A DNA stretch of 64,000 nucleotides from CAWHQZ01 sp963831645 (GCA_963831645.1 CAWHQZ010000023.1:248001-312000), one strand, 5' to 3'. Numbered from the stretch's first letter, positions 8,177 to 16,911 are shown. Numbers and translations are program-made. Notes: a model not told the origin generated them from the letters alone.

Positions 8177-9211
8177 TCAGCCTTTGCGCGCGCCGATGCG
8201 CGCCAGGAACGCCCGCCGCCGCTGCGGTTCCTCCATGGTAAGATAAAACAGCACCGCGCTTAAGAAAACCAGTCCCTGCACGGTGCGCACCCATTCTCCA
8301 GTGAGTCCGGAGGCGACGAGGCCGGCCTCGATCATGCCGATGATCAGGCAGCCGAACACGGTGCCGACGATCGTGGCCTTGCCGCCGAAAATCGAAGTCC
8401 CTCCGATCAGCACCGAGGCGATCGCCGTCAAGAGATAGCCCTGCCCCTGATTGCCGAAGTAGTTCTTGTTCTCGAGCGTCAGGAACATCGCTGCCATCGC
8501 CGCCAGCCCTCCCATCAACGTGAATACCTTGATCTTCTCGCGCTCGACGTTGATGCCGACAACCCTCGAAACATCGTTGGAATCGCCGATGAACAGGATG
8601 TGTTCACCGAACCGGTGGCGGTTGAGGATGAACCACAGGACCACCGCGGTGATGAATACCCACAGCCCCTGGATCGATATCTGGTTGTGCCACTCATAGG
8701 AGGTGGGATCGCCGAAGCGTCCTACCAGCCACTGCCAGACGCTCGACTGCTCCGCGCCGCGCAGTGCGTAGGACTTGCCGCCCGAAAGCACTGTCGCCAT
8801 GCCGAACCAGAAGAACTGGGTGCCCAGCGTTGCAATGAACGACGGTATGCCGACGCTTGCCACCAGCACGCCGTTGACCAGGCCGACGAACAACCCGGAA
8901 GCAAGCGCCATCAGGACGGCGACCCAGCCCAGTTGATACTCCTTGAACAGGATAGCGAACACGAATCCCGAAAAGCCGATGATGGCGGGAAAACACAGGT
9001 CGATCTCGCCGGCGCCGATGACGAAGGTGAGTCCGAGGGCCAGCAACACCAATGGCGGCAGGGTGGAAAGAAACGTCGTGTAGATGTTGGGGGCGAGGAA
9101 CACTCCGGGTGCCGTGAACATGAACAGCATCAGCAGGCACGCGAACACGATGATGATCGGCAACCCTTCGATGTGCTGCGGAAGCCGGCGGGGTTTGCTC
9201 GCGCCGGTCAT
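8177..9211 (-). CDS. Sugar ABC transporter permease (BPD_transp_2) of operon 2
   Basis: 344-residue integral membrane protein of the ribose/xylose/fructose permease class. It has about ten hydrophobic segments and the class motif GAGEIDLCFPAIIGFSGFVF around residue 65, and the later EAA-like region GGTSIFGGKATIVGTVFGCL near 275. Its start overlaps the ATPase stop by 4 nt (ATGA), so translation is coupled. It should form the homodimeric channel for the binding protein encoded next. No defect is visible. Confidence 0.92.
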   Translation of the reverse strand: MTGASKPRRLPQHIEGLPIIIVFACLLMLFMFTAPGVFLAPNIYTTFLSTLPPLVLLALGLTFVIGAGEIDLCFPAIIGFSGFVFAILFKEYQLGWVAVLMALASGLFVGLVNGVLVASVGIPSFIATLGTQFFWFGMATVLSGGKSYALRGAEQSSVWQWLVGRFGDPTSYEWHNQISIQGLWVFITAVVLWFILNRHRFGEHILFIGDSNDVSRVVGINVEREKIKVFTLMGGLAAMAAMFLTLENKNYFGNQGQGYLLTAIASVLIGGTSIFGGKATIVGTVFGCLIIGMIEAGLVASGLTGEWVRTVQGLVFLSAVLFYLTMEEPQRRRAFLARIGARKG

Positions 9212-9969
9212 TGCTGCTGTTGCAGACCGATCAGGAATTCGGTCAGTTCGGCTACCGTCATGTCGCGGGGGGCGATTTCGGTGACGATCTCGCCGCGATC
9301 GATCACCACCAGGCGGTCGGCCACCTCGTGGACGTGCGCCAGGTTGTGCTCGATGTAGATGCAGGCACGGCCCGACTGCTTGATGCGGCGCACGAAATCC
9401 AGCACCTTCCTGACCTCTTTCACCGCCAGCGCCACGGTCGGTTCATCGAGCACGATGAGATCGGAATTGAAGTACATCGCCCGGCCGATGGCGATGCCCT
9501 GGCGTTCGCCACCGGAAAGTTCCTTGACCGTCGCCTCGACGCCGAGGCCGGCGCCTCGCAGGCCGATCGACTTGGTCAGGATCTCCTGCGCGATCTCCTT
9601 CTCCTTGCGGATGTCGATGAAGCCGAGCCGGTTCGCGATCTGGCGGCCGACGAAGAAGTTGCGCCACAGCGGCTGCTTCTCGCCCAGCGACTTGTCCTGG
9701 TAGACAGTCTCGATCGACATCGCGTGCGCGACGCTCACCGAATACTGCGCAAGGTTGACCGGCAGATCGCGCACGAAGATACGCCCGGACGTCGGCTTGA
9801 ACACGCCGGTCATTACTTTGATGAGGGTCGACTTGCCGGCGCCGTTGTCGCCGATGAGGCCGACGATCTCGTTCCTGCCGATTGCCAGATTGACGTTCTT
9901 CAGCGCGTGCACGGCGCCGAAATATTTCTGCACCGCCTCGAGCCTGACGATGTTCGCAAAGTCGTCCAT
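9208..9969 (-). CDS. Single-domain sugar ABC ATPase (FrcA-like) of operon 2
   Basis: Cytoplasmic ATPase with one nucleotide-binding domain instead of the two found in RbsA/XylG. Walker A GDNGAGKSTLIKVM near residue 40, signature ELSGGERQGIAIGRAM near 145, Walker B LIVLDEPTVALAV near 165, H-loop IYIEHNLAHV. I place the start at the ATG at 9967-9969 (MDDFANIVRLEAVQKYFGAV); an ATG nine codons earlier (9996) is possible. It is the first gene of the operon. The 77-bp gap to the divergent small gene at 10047 should contain the promoters of both. Confidence 0.92.
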   Translation of the reverse strand: MDDFANIVRLEAVQKYFGAVHALKNVNLAIGRNEIVGLIGDNGAGKSTLIKVMTGVFKPTSGRIFVRDLPVNLAQYSVSVAHAMSIETVYQDKSLGEKQPLWRNFFVGRQIANRLGFIDIRKEKEIAQEILTKSIGLRGAGLGVEATVKELSGGERQGIAIGRAMYFNSDLIVLDEPTVALAVKEVRKVLDFVRRIKQSGRACIYIEHNLAHVHEVADRLVVIDRGEIVTEIAPRDMTVAELTEFLIGLQQQQ

Positions 9970-10046
9970 GGTCCGTCCCGAGGCTGCGGAAAGCATAGAG
10001 GAGCGCCGATAGTGACAAACCGGCCATCCGCGCGCAAGAAGCGCTC

Positions 10047-10325
10047 ATGGCCGCGTTCCCGATCACTTTCACACCCGATCCGGAGGCGCCGCCCTATCGG
10101 GCAAATCCGCAATCCCGGCACCGGGCGAAATTCAAGTTCAGGGTCGACTTCGTCAACGGTGGCCATGTCGAAGGTGAGGATTTTCTACTGGACATCGATG
10201 GCGAGGACGTATCGCCCGCCCGGCTGGCCGAGATGATCGTTTCCGCTCTGAACCTCCTGCGCGCCGGCCCGGTGACCATTTATCGGCTGGAAGTGGTGCG
10301 CCGCGGCGAGCATGACGATTCATGA
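10047..10325 (+). CDS. Conserved small protein of unknown function
   Basis: 92 residues, soluble, no signal or membrane segment. The sequence MAAFPITFTPDPEAPPYRAN followed by FRVDFVNGGHVEGEDFLLDI and SPARLAEMIVSALNLLRAG looks like a compact alpha/beta protein with a helix near the C-terminus. I do not recognise a family with a known job. The next genes are two receiver proteins on the same strand, 33 nt further on, so they may share a transcript, but the protein itself contains no signalling motif. Confidence 0.6.
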   Translation: MAAFPITFTPDPEAPPYRANPQSRHRAKFKFRVDFVNGGHVEGEDFLLDIDGEDVSPARLAEMIVSALNLLRAGPVTIYRLEVVRRGEHDDS

Positions 10326-10358
10326 GGTCTGCCCGGGAACCGGATTGGCTTTCGGGCG

Positions 10359-10769
10359 TTGTCAGCCCAAGGGAATGCCGTGAGCTGGCCCGCCGAAAAG
10401 CAGATACCGAAGAATGATCGGCCTACGATCCTATACGTGGAGGACGAAGTCCTGTTGCGCTGGGCCACGGCCGACGAGTTGCGTGCCGCCGGCTTTTCAG
10501 TGATTGAAGCAGGTACAGCCGAGGAAGCAGTTGGGGTCATGCGCACTTCGGTGAAACTGGACGTATTGCTCACCGACATCCGCCTGCCCGGTCCGATGGA
10601 TGGAATGGCGCTGGCAGATTTCGTGCGGGCGGCACGGCCGGGGATCAAGATCGTCGTGGCGTCCGGGCAGATCCCCGACGCGCCCAGCTCCGTGGATGCC
10701 TTTCTGAGCAAACCCTACGACTTCGCTTATCTCGCACGGCGAATAAGGGCTCTTCTGGAAGAGGAGTAG
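10359..10769 (+). CDS. Stand-alone receiver-domain response regulator
   Basis: 136-residue single-domain response regulator of the CheY type. The acidic pocket is intact (YVEDE), the phosphorylation site is in DVLLTDIRLPG (Asp about residue 68) and the conserved Lys in FLSKPYD (about residue 115). There is no output domain, so it must act by protein contact, for example in a phosphorelay or on a histidine kinase. The conserved core starts at RPTILYVEDE, so a start slightly later than 10359 is possible. It is followed after 2 nt by a second receiver that has lost these residues. Confidence 0.88.
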   Translation: MSAQGNAVSWPAEKQIPKNDRPTILYVEDEVLLRWATADELRAAGFSVIEAGTAEEAVGVMRTSVKLDVLLTDIRLPGPMDGMALADFVRAARPGIKIVVASGQIPDAPSSVDAFLSKPYDFAYLARRIRALLEEE

Positions 10770-10771
10770 AC

Positions 10772-11254
10772 ATGACGCCAAACCCGCCTCCCACTGCCGA
10801 AACCATCGAAACCATCATGGTCGTCGACGACGAGATTCTCGTTCGCATGCCGATTGCGGAGTATCTTCGTAGTTGCGGCTACAAGGTCATCGAAGCGGTA
10901 AGCACGGCCGAGGCAATGACGGTGCTCGACGCCGACATTGCCATCGACGTCGTGCTCATAAGTGCGGAAACGGAAGAAGGATTCGCGCTGGCAAAATGGA
11001 TCAGAGGCCATCGCAAGCAGCTGAAGATCATCCTCGTCGGAGGACCGGTGCGCGCGGCCGAGGCAGCGGCGGCGCTTTGCGATGACGGGCCGCTGCTGGC
11101 GCGCCCCTATGAGCCAAAGGTAGTTTTGGACCGCATCCGCGCTTTGTTGGCCGACAAGTCGAAAATGCATTCACAGACTGCCTTCCGGCCATCGCATCCC
11201 GACAACACCGGACGCGGCGTTCGGCTTGACTCCTCGGTCGACAAGGGTCCTTAA
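10772..11254 (+). CDS. Degenerate (pseudo-)receiver domain protein
   Basis: 160-residue protein whose first 125 residues align with the receiver domain encoded just before it: IMVVDDEILVRMPIAEYLRS matches the acidic start. The phosphoacceptor position reads DVVLISAETEEG, with Ser in place of Asp, and the switch Lys is Arg (LLARPYEP). It should therefore not be phosphorylated in the normal way and may work as a constant binding partner of its neighbour. The stop of the first gene and this ATG are 2 nt apart, so both are made together. The last 30 residues are polar and probably unstructured. Confidence 0.85.
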   Translation: MTPNPPPTAETIETIMVVDDEILVRMPIAEYLRSCGYKVIEAVSTAEAMTVLDADIAIDVVLISAETEEGFALAKWIRGHRKQLKIILVGGPVRAAEAAAALCDDGPLLARPYEPKVVLDRIRALLADKSKMHSQTAFRPSHPDNTGRGVRLDSSVDKGP

Positions 11255-11298
11255 TCGTCGCATTCGTGACCAATGTCAGGAGCCACTGGGAGGGTCAC

Positions 11299-11499
11299 AT
11301 GTGCATGATCACCACGCGCTGTCCGCGAACGTGGCGAGAAATAGCAACAGGCATCGACACCGACGCGGACACTTTCAGGAAACTGCCCGACGTGCCGGCG
11401 AAGCTTATTTGCCCTGTCTGCGGCGAAGAGCACCTCTGGCGCAAGTCGGAAGCCTGGCTGGCGCCCGAGCCTCTGGGGATGGAAGGCAATCTGAGGTAG
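11299..11499 (+). CDS. Small protein with CPVCGEEH zinc-ribbon-like motif
   Basis: 66 residues from the ATG at 11299, which is preceded at good distance by GGGAGG (the ATG at 11266 has no such site). The sequence contains MITTRCPRTWREIATGIDTD and LICPVCGEEHLWRKSEAWL: a CxxC pair with His two residues on, and an earlier Cys, which could form a small metal site. Proteins of this look are frequent and uncharacterised in Rhizobiales. A terminator follows directly. Confidence 0.6.
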   Translation: MCMITTRCPRTWREIATGIDTDADTFRKLPDVPAKLICPVCGEEHLWRKSEAWLAPEPLGMEGNLR

Positions 11500-11506
11500 A
11501 CTCGCG

Positions 11507-11537
11507 AAACGGCCGGGGTTTGACCTGGCCGTTTTTT
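11507..11537 (+). terminator. Rho-independent terminator
   Basis: Perfect 8-bp stem AAACGGCC (11507-11514) / GGCCGTTT (11527-11534) with a 12-nt loop, the second arm running into a six-T tract (11532-11537). It lies 8 nt after the stop of the small zinc-ribbon gene and separates it from the convergent DUF4126 gene. Confidence 0.8.
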
Positions 11538-11557
11538 GTCTGGCTGAACGGCGGCGC

Positions 11558-12130
11558 TCAGCCCGGAGGGCTCTTCGGAGACTTCCACCAAGTGCCGCGC
11601 AGGCGCCAGGCAAACGCGGCAATGACGAGCAGAGCGAGCAGTGGGACCGCCAGGGCCAGGAGCGAGAGCAGGAGTGCGCCGCCGAGCTCAGCGGTTGCGA
11701 TGACGGGATTGCCGAGGCCGGCCGTCAGCACGGTGGAGCCCGCGCGTACTGCCGCGGTCATGGCGTGAGTCATGGAAGCCACGCCACCGCCAGCAATGAC
11801 CGCTGTGGTCCACTTCACGAGCGGCGGAAGATCCGTCATGACTGCAGCGGATACGACGATGCCCGCGAGAACCGCTGCCGGAGAAGCCAGCGCGTCAAGC
11901 AGATTGTCGACTCCCGGGATGTAGTAGGCGAGCACTTCCACGAGCGAGGCCACCCCCAACATGACGAGAGCGGCCGGCGTTCCGAGCCATGTGAGACCTT
12001 CGCTCAGCGGAAGATGCCCGGTATAGGCCGCTGTGCCGGTGATCAGCATGGGAACGAAAACCCTGAAGCCGGTTGCTGCAGCCAGTCCCACGCCGAGCGC
12101 GATCGATATCAGCAGATCGAATTCAGGCAT
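11558..12130 (-). CDS. DUF4126 family membrane protein
   Basis: 190-residue integral membrane protein starting at the ATG at 12128-12130 (MPEFDLLISIALGVGLAAAT). The conserved beginning GLAAATGFRVFVPMLITG and the central LAYYIPGVDNLLDALASPAAVLAG are typical of the DUF4126 family, whose function is unknown. Five or six hydrophobic helices are visible, and the tail FAWRLRGTWWKSPKSPPG is basic. An open frame continues upstream but has neither family similarity nor a good start. It ends tail to tail with the terminator-bearing small gene. Confidence 0.85.
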   Translation of the reverse strand: MPEFDLLISIALGVGLAAATGFRVFVPMLITGTAAYTGHLPLSEGLTWLGTPAALVMLGVASLVEVLAYYIPGVDNLLDALASPAAVLAGIVVSAAVMTDLPPLVKWTTAVIAGGGVASMTHAMTAAVRAGSTVLTAGLGNPVIATAELGGALLLSLLALAVPLLALLVIAAFAWRLRGTWWKSPKSPPG

Positions 12131-12158
12131 GGGGCAGACACCCGGTTGACATCCGGGC

Positions 12159-12989
12159 CTACATAGTCTTTTCGGCGACAAAGCGGAAGCGCGACAGCCG
12201 GCGGCTGCGCGCGAGTTCCGCCGTCGTCGCCAGGAAACTTTGCCGCCGCCTGAACCAGTCAGCACCTTCCTCGCGCTCGAGTGCGACTGCACGGCGCATC
12301 CTGGCGGCGTGCCAGCGCCCCGCGATCTCGGCTGCCGCCCCGGTAAGGTCATCCCGGCGCACAAGTTTGAGGCCGGCGGCCTCGATTCCCTGCTCGTCAA
12401 GACCCGGCGGGACGAAGACGAAAAAGCCGACCGCCGCGCGGATGTCGAGCTCACTTTTGGCTACCGCACCGGTGAGGATGGTTGAATCGGTGAATGCCAG
12501 GCGGCCGCCGCGGCGTAGCAGGCGAGCCCATTCAATCAACGTCCCGAAGCGGTCGCGAAGGTGGGAGATCGCATCGATACAGACGACGGCATCGAACGCA
12601 CCGTCATCGAACGGCAGCCGGCCATTGCAGTCAATGGCGGCGAACGTGGCCCGGGCAGCCAGATCGCGTGCCGCCGCCTGGCTCTCGGCATACGCAATCG
12701 CGGCGGCCTCGGCATCGAGACCGGTGAGCCGGCAGCCGGTGCGCTCGACGAGCGCCAATGAAGGGCCGCCGGAACCGCAGCCGACGTCCAGGGCATGGCG
12801 GTCGGGAGCGAGGCACAGAAGGTCAGCGATCTCGGCCTGCTCGGCGACGGTGCGCCAGCCTTGCTGTCCCAGGTCTTCCCCGTAGACCTCGCGCCTCAGC
12901 TCGGAGGCGAGCGCGGCGCCGAAGCGGGCATATTGCGGCCCGTAGAAGTCGAAGGTTCCATTGGCGCCGGCTTCTTGACGCGCGCTCAT
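12159..12989 (-). CDS. SAM-dependent methyltransferase
   Basis: 276-residue class I methyltransferase. Motif I HALDVGCGSGGPSLALVE at about residue 65 binds S-adenosylmethionine, LTGLDAEAAAIAYAE holds the acidic residue for the ribose, and FDAVVCIDAISHLRDRFG is motif IV. The pattern resembles the UbiE/sarcosine-dimethylglycine methyltransferase type that methylates small molecules. The ATG at 12987-12989 (MSARQEAG) has GGGGA upstream and is preferred over far upstream starts. It is divergent from the EamA transporter with 80 bp between them. Confidence 0.85.
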   Translation of the reverse strand: MSARQEAGANGTFDFYGPQYARFGAALASELRREVYGEDLGQQGWRTVAEQAEIADLLCLAPDRHALDVGCGSGGPSLALVERTGCRLTGLDAEAAAIAYAESQAAARDLAARATFAAIDCNGRLPFDDGAFDAVVCIDAISHLRDRFGTLIEWARLLRRGGRLAFTDSTILTGAVAKSELDIRAAVGFFVFVPPGLDEQGIEAAGLKLVRRDDLTGAAAEIAGRWHAARMRRAVALEREEGADWFRRRQSFLATTAELARSRRLSRFRFVAEKTM

Positions 12990-13069
12990 GTCGGGATCCC
13001 CGAGTGTTGGTTGGGTGCAGGATGGCATAGGTCTGGATTTCATGCACCGTGCCATCGTAAGAGTGCGCC

Positions 13070-14023
13070 ATGCCCGGGTCGGAATCGCCGCAGGCAAATC
13101 CGGCAGGCGCCAGGACCCTGATCTGGGCGTGGCCTGTGCTTTTGTTGATGGGAGGGTCCTGGGGGCTGACGTTCTCGTTGGCGCGGGTTGCCACGACGAG
13201 GGGCGCGCATCCCCTCGGCGTTCTTGCCTGGGAATGCTGGATTGCAGGGCTCTTGCTCCTTTGCCTCATGGGTGCGCGGCGCATCCCCGTCCCGGTTACC
13301 CCCCACCTCATCCGTTTTCATCTGTTCACCGGTCTTGTGGGCATGGTTTTGCCCGGTGCGGTCTTTTTCTATGCCTCTGCGCATGTGCCGGCCGGCGTGC
13401 TTTCGATTACCATCGGCCTCGTGCCCATATTGACCTTCGCCGCTTCGGCCTTCTTCGGTCTTGAGAAATTTGCTGCGGGCCGCGCGGCCGGTGTCGTGCT
13501 TGGATCATTCGCGGTTGTATTGCTGGTAGGGCCGCAGGGCAGCTTGCCCGACCCGGCACAACTGCCCTGGCTGTTGCTCGCCTTCGTCGCGGCTGTCTGC
13601 TATACGGCGTTGAATCTCGTTCTGGCGCTGCTGGCGCCGCCCGGCGCCGGTTCTCCCCTATTGACCTCCGGCATGTTTGCGGCGGGTTCCCTGCTCATGG
13701 TTCCCGTCGTCTACTCGACCGGCAGCTTCGTGGCCTTCGACTGGCCGTGGAGCGCAACCGAGTGGTCGCTTGTCGGCCTGGGCCTCGCAAACGCAGTGGC
13801 ATACCCGCTCTATTTCTTGCTCGTCGAACGAGGCGGCCCGGTGTTTGCCAGCCTTACCGCCAACATGGTCACGCTGTTTGGCGTCTTCTGGGGCATCGTC
13901 ATATTTTCCGAGCAGAACTCCATATGGGTTTGGCTGTCCTTCGCCTCGATGATGGTTGCCCTGGCGCTGGTACGGCCGCGTGCGGGAGTAAAGCCGGCGA
14001 AGCCCACGCCGAGGACGCGATGA
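13070..14023 (+). CDS. DMT-superfamily transporter (EamA)
   Basis: 317-residue inner-membrane protein with two EamA repeats of about five helices each. The first begins WPVLLLMGGSWGLTFSLARV and contains FYASAHVPAGVLSITIGLVP; the second ends VFASLTANMVTLFGVFWGIV followed by the conserved Glu in FSEQNS. Such proteins export amino acids, nucleosides or drugs; the substrate is not visible. The N-terminal MPGSESPQANPAGARTL is short and polar. The stop lies 15 nt from the stop of the flavoprotein on the other strand. Confidence 0.9.
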   Translation: MPGSESPQANPAGARTLIWAWPVLLLMGGSWGLTFSLARVATTRGAHPLGVLAWECWIAGLLLLCLMGARRIPVPVTPHLIRFHLFTGLVGMVLPGAVFFYASAHVPAGVLSITIGLVPILTFAASAFFGLEKFAAGRAAGVVLGSFAVVLLVGPQGSLPDPAQLPWLLLAFVAAVCYTALNLVLALLAPPGAGSPLLTSGMFAAGSLLMVPVVYSTGSFVAFDWPWSATEWSLVGLGLANAVAYPLYFLLVERGGPVFASLTANMVTLFGVFWGIVIFSEQNSIWVWLSFASMMVALALVRPRAGVKPAKPTPRTR

Positions 14024-14038
14024 CATCCGCGTGATCGT

Positions 14039-15418
14039 TCAAGCGCCCCTGACTTCGGCGAGACCCGTGTGGATTGGGGCATCGCGCCCGCATCGCATGC
14101 TGCCGGCGGCGGCTCTCAACGCCGTTGAAGGGCTGAGCAGCGAGGCCGGTGACGCCACGAGGTTGGCAACCGCGATAAAGCGCCTGGCAAGGAATGTGTC
14201 GTGGGCGCCTGCTTGGTAGAGTTTTCTGATGTACCAATTGAACAACCGTCCAGGCAGCGGTCGGTGTGCTTCGACGTTCGGGTTGGCGAGGTCGGCGCCG
14301 ACGGCGATTTTCCACGGGGTATCGATGATGTTGGCTGCTTTGAGGAAAAAGCGCTGTGCCAGACCCATGCCTTGCGGCGCTGCCAGACAGGCCGCGAGCG
14401 CGTCGGCCTGGAGCAGCGCAGCGGTCATTCCCTGGCCATAGGCCGGGTTGAAGCTCGCCAGTGCGTCTCCGAGCACGAGATAACCACGCGGAAACCGGGC
14501 GAGCCGGTCGTAGTGCCGGCGCACGCTCGCAGGGAAACGAAACCCGCAAAAATCCGACAGTGGTTCGGAACTGTTGATGATGGAGTGAATCTCGGGCGCC
14601 GGTAACGACCCGGCAAATGCTCGGAAGCGTTCATCATCGGTCGATGCCGAATCGCCGAGATAGCCGCCAAGCGTCACGATCCAGCGGCCGCCTTCCTGGG
14701 CGAGGGCTACGCCGAAGCGGTAGTGTGGGGCTTGGCTCCTGACCACTATCACCTGGTTGCCGCGGACCTGACCGGGGGAGCGGCGGTAGAGGCGGGTCGT
14801 GTAGCTGATTCCCACCTCGACCTTGTCCTCCCGCGGTGAAGCGTAGCCATGGGCTGCGAGCCAGGCGGGGGTGCGTGAGCTTCGGCCGGTCGCATCGACG
14901 ACAAGGTCGGCCCACAGTTCCTTCTCTGGAGAGACCGATTGCGAGCCCGCGAGCTCGACGCCGATGACCGCGGTGTGATCGCCATTGAAGATCGGAGCCG
15001 ACACCCGGTAGTCATCGAATATCTGGACGTTGGGCAATTGCCGAAGACGGCGCCGCACGTGGCCCTCGAGCAGCGGACGGCTGAGCAGTAGGCCTGTCAG
15101 GCCGCTCTGGCATTGGGCGAGACGGACGCCGTGATTGAACCACACGCTGTCGGCCAGTACGTCGCGCAGTATGGCGCCTTTGGCGGCGAGTTCGCGGACG
15201 GCGTCGGGAAACCATGTTTCCAGCACCCTCAATCCGCCGGCCAGCAAGCCGTGGGCGTGGCGTCCGTGCGGCACTCCCTTACGATACTGGTCATCCTGAC
15301 TGAGAGTATCGCGCTCCAGAACCGTCACCTGCTCGTAACGGTCCGCGAGCACGCGGGCGGCGGCGAGCCCGCCCATGCTGGCGCCGATGACGATGGCGTG
15401 CCGACCCGATAAGCTCAT
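14039..15418 (-). CDS. FAD-dependent oxidoreductase/monooxygenase-like flavoprotein
   Basis: 459 residues. The N-terminal dinucleotide fold is HAIVIGASMGGLAAARVLAD (GxSxGG variant of GxGxxG), followed by the acidic end of strand 2 (VTVLERD). DLVVDATGRSSRTPAWL near residue 175 and YLVLGDALASFNPAYGQGM near 320 are the DG and GD motifs of class A flavin hydroxylases. The protein is a member of the geranylgeranyl-reductase/UbiH-like superfamily. It stands alone between convergent and divergent neighbours; the substrate cannot be inferred. Confidence 0.85.
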   Translation of the reverse strand: MSLSGRHAIVIGASMGGLAAARVLADRYEQVTVLERDTLSQDDQYRKGVPHGRHAHGLLAGGLRVLETWFPDAVRELAAKGAILRDVLADSVWFNHGVRLAQCQSGLTGLLLSRPLLEGHVRRRLRQLPNVQIFDDYRVSAPIFNGDHTAVIGVELAGSQSVSPEKELWADLVVDATGRSSRTPAWLAAHGYASPREDKVEVGISYTTRLYRRSPGQVRGNQVIVVRSQAPHYRFGVALAQEGGRWIVTLGGYLGDSASTDDERFRAFAGSLPAPEIHSIINSSEPLSDFCGFRFPASVRRHYDRLARFPRGYLVLGDALASFNPAYGQGMTAALLQADALAACLAAPQGMGLAQRFFLKAANIIDTPWKIAVGADLANPNVEAHRPLPGRLFNWYIRKLYQAGAHDTFLARRFIAVANLVASPASLLSPSTALRAAAGSMRCGRDAPIHTGLAEVRGA

Positions 15419-15487
15419 GTGAGGGAACCCTCCGCTTTCGTGAAGGAAGCTACGCCATGTCGCGCTTTGTGGTTTCGCCGGTTATGA

Positions 15488-16051
15488 TCACGACGTTGCG
15501 AGGTGAGACGTTTCATCCGCCTCCTCGAGGCGCGACACCCCCGTTGTCAGCAGGCGTTCCGCTGCTTCTTCGAAGCTCTTTCGAAGGGCGCAGCCTTCCA
15601 GCGTTTCGGCGGCTTTCTGGAACTGAGCGCCCGCGACGATGAGATCGATCGGCTGCAACTCTTCGCTACCGCGCAGGATCGGGCCCCAGGGCCAGGGAAA
15701 GGGTCTTGGATGTGGACGCGTGCCGCACCAGTCGTCTACGAGTTCGGTGACCCTGCGCTCGATCATGCCCGTCGCCCGCCGGCCGCCGTCGCCGCCGATG
15801 AGTTCGGCGGATTCGTGCAAGGCGAGCATCCGGGCGATGGTCATTCGAGCTGCGGTCACGGGTCGCCAGTGACCTCTGGGCGGAAGAGGCTGGGGATTGA
15901 GGCGTAGCAATCGCGGGAACTCCCAAGGCGGCGGTTCGGGCGGCTCGCCTGGCGGTTCGGATGGATCACATCCGTAAGGCTCACACGGATCGGGTGAGGC
16001 GCGTTCGAGGAGCTTGATCAGCGCCTGCTTGGAAAGTGTCAGCTCGGGCAT
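15488..16051 (-). CDS. Proline-rich hypothetical protein with LNPQPLPPRG motif
   Basis: 187 residues from the ATG at 16049-16051, which has a strong AGGAGG seven bases upstream. The start MPELTLSKQALIKLLERAS is helical, then comes a proline- and cysteine-containing linker (PDPCEPYGCDPSEPPGEPP), then RLLRLNPQPLPPRGHWRPV, followed by a mostly helical domain of about 110 residues. LNPQPLPP recurs, as far as I recall, in unrelated-looking hypothetical proteins of several phyla. No signal peptide or membrane segment is seen. Function unknown. Confidence 0.65.
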   Translation of the reverse strand: MPELTLSKQALIKLLERASPDPCEPYGCDPSEPPGEPPEPPPWEFPRLLRLNPQPLPPRGHWRPVTAARMTIARMLALHESAELIGGDGGRRATGMIERRVTELVDDWCGTRPHPRPFPWPWGPILRGSEELQPIDLIVAGAQFQKAAETLEGCALRKSFEEAAERLLTTGVSRLEEADETSHLATS

Positions 16052-16202
16052 CGGTGCCTCCTTCTTGCGGCAGATGGCATGATGCCCCCACGTACACGCG
16101 ACGTTCTGTGGCAGAACGCACAAGCCTTCATCCCTCTCTCAGAGCCGTAACTCTGGAACGATGGCGGGTCGGTTCTTGTGGTAGAATCTCCGGGGGAAAG
16201 CT

Positions 16203-16490
16203 GTGATTCGCCGGGGTGTTCTCACTCTCATTGCATGCGCAATGCTGTGCGATCAGGCGCCTGCCCGGACAGTCCCGGGGGTCATTGAAGCGCCCGGCAT
16301 TTGTAGCTACGCGATCGGACCGGCCCCCGAGGAAAGGGAAGTCACTCTCAGGCGGTTCATGGAGACGGTGATCGCCCGCAAGTACCGGGATCGAAGAGCG
16401 GTCAAAGATCCCGCGCCTCGCGCCGACAGCGCCTGCAGATTTGCCCCAGCGCGGTTGCCATCGCAAAACCAGGAACGAGTCGCGCCTTGA
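16203..16490 (+). CDS. Small putative secreted protein, unknown function
   Basis: 95 codons from a GTG at 16203 with GGGGGAAAGC before it. Residues 1-22 (MIRRGVLTLIACAMLCDQAPAR) look like a Sec signal, cleaved near APA-R. The mature part has two Cys and two Pro-rich stretches and resembles no family I know. Codon usage is acceptable but evidence for expression is limited to the start site and the signal peptide. Confidence 0.45.
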   Translation: MIRRGVLTLIACAMLCDQAPARTVPGVIEAPGICSYAIGPAPEEREVTLRRFMETVIARKYRDRRAVKDPAPRADSACRFAPARLPSQNQERVAP

Positions 16491-16544
16491 GGAAGCATGC
16501 GTGAGGAGGCGCTTGCCTCCTCACGCCGATTGCCACTGCAATTG

Positions 16545-16829
16545 CTACTGTTTGGTGACGAACTGGCTCAAGGCCTGAGCGTTGCCTTTTGCTTCGCAGC
16601 TGTAGCTGGCGTCTTTGCTGCTTTCGGCAATGACATTTGCATCGATGCCGCACACGCTGGCTGCCACATCCGCGGGAACCTGCACCGTAACAGGCGCCTG
16701 CAACTTCAGGTCGTTCAGAAGCTGAGTATCCTTGACGGCAACGTTCACGAGGCCTGCCTGCTGGGCGAGCGCTGCCCCGGTGACGAGGGTAAGCGCCAGA
16801 CCCGCGGTCGCGATTGTAGTCCTGATCAT
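16545..16829 (-). CDS. Small secreted protein with one cysteine pair
   Basis: 94 residues from the ATG at 16827-16829, which has GGAG at proper distance; longer starts lack one. A clear signal peptide MIRTTIATAGLALTLVTGAALA is followed by a short mature protein, QQAGLVNVAVKDTQLLNDLK then APVTVQVPADVAASVCGIDA, with two Cys that could pair. Similar short periplasmic proteins are common in Bradyrhizobium-like genomes and have no assigned role. It is the only gene in this stretch with such a signal on the minus strand. Confidence 0.65.
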   Translation of the reverse strand: MIRTTIATAGLALTLVTGAALAQQAGLVNVAVKDTQLLNDLKLQAPVTVQVPADVAASVCGIDANVIAESSKDASYSCEAKGNAQALSQFVTKQ

Positions 16830-16911
16830 ATGATGCTCCATTCTGGTGAGCCCCCAGTCCGCTTGCACAACGCACACCTGCAGCAATGGTTCCATTGGCG
16901 GGGTCCAAAAC

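Noticed and set aside
12159..13097. Longer start of the methyltransferase at 13097
   Set aside because: The added residues have no similarity and cover the divergent promoter region; the ATG at 12989 has a ribosome site.
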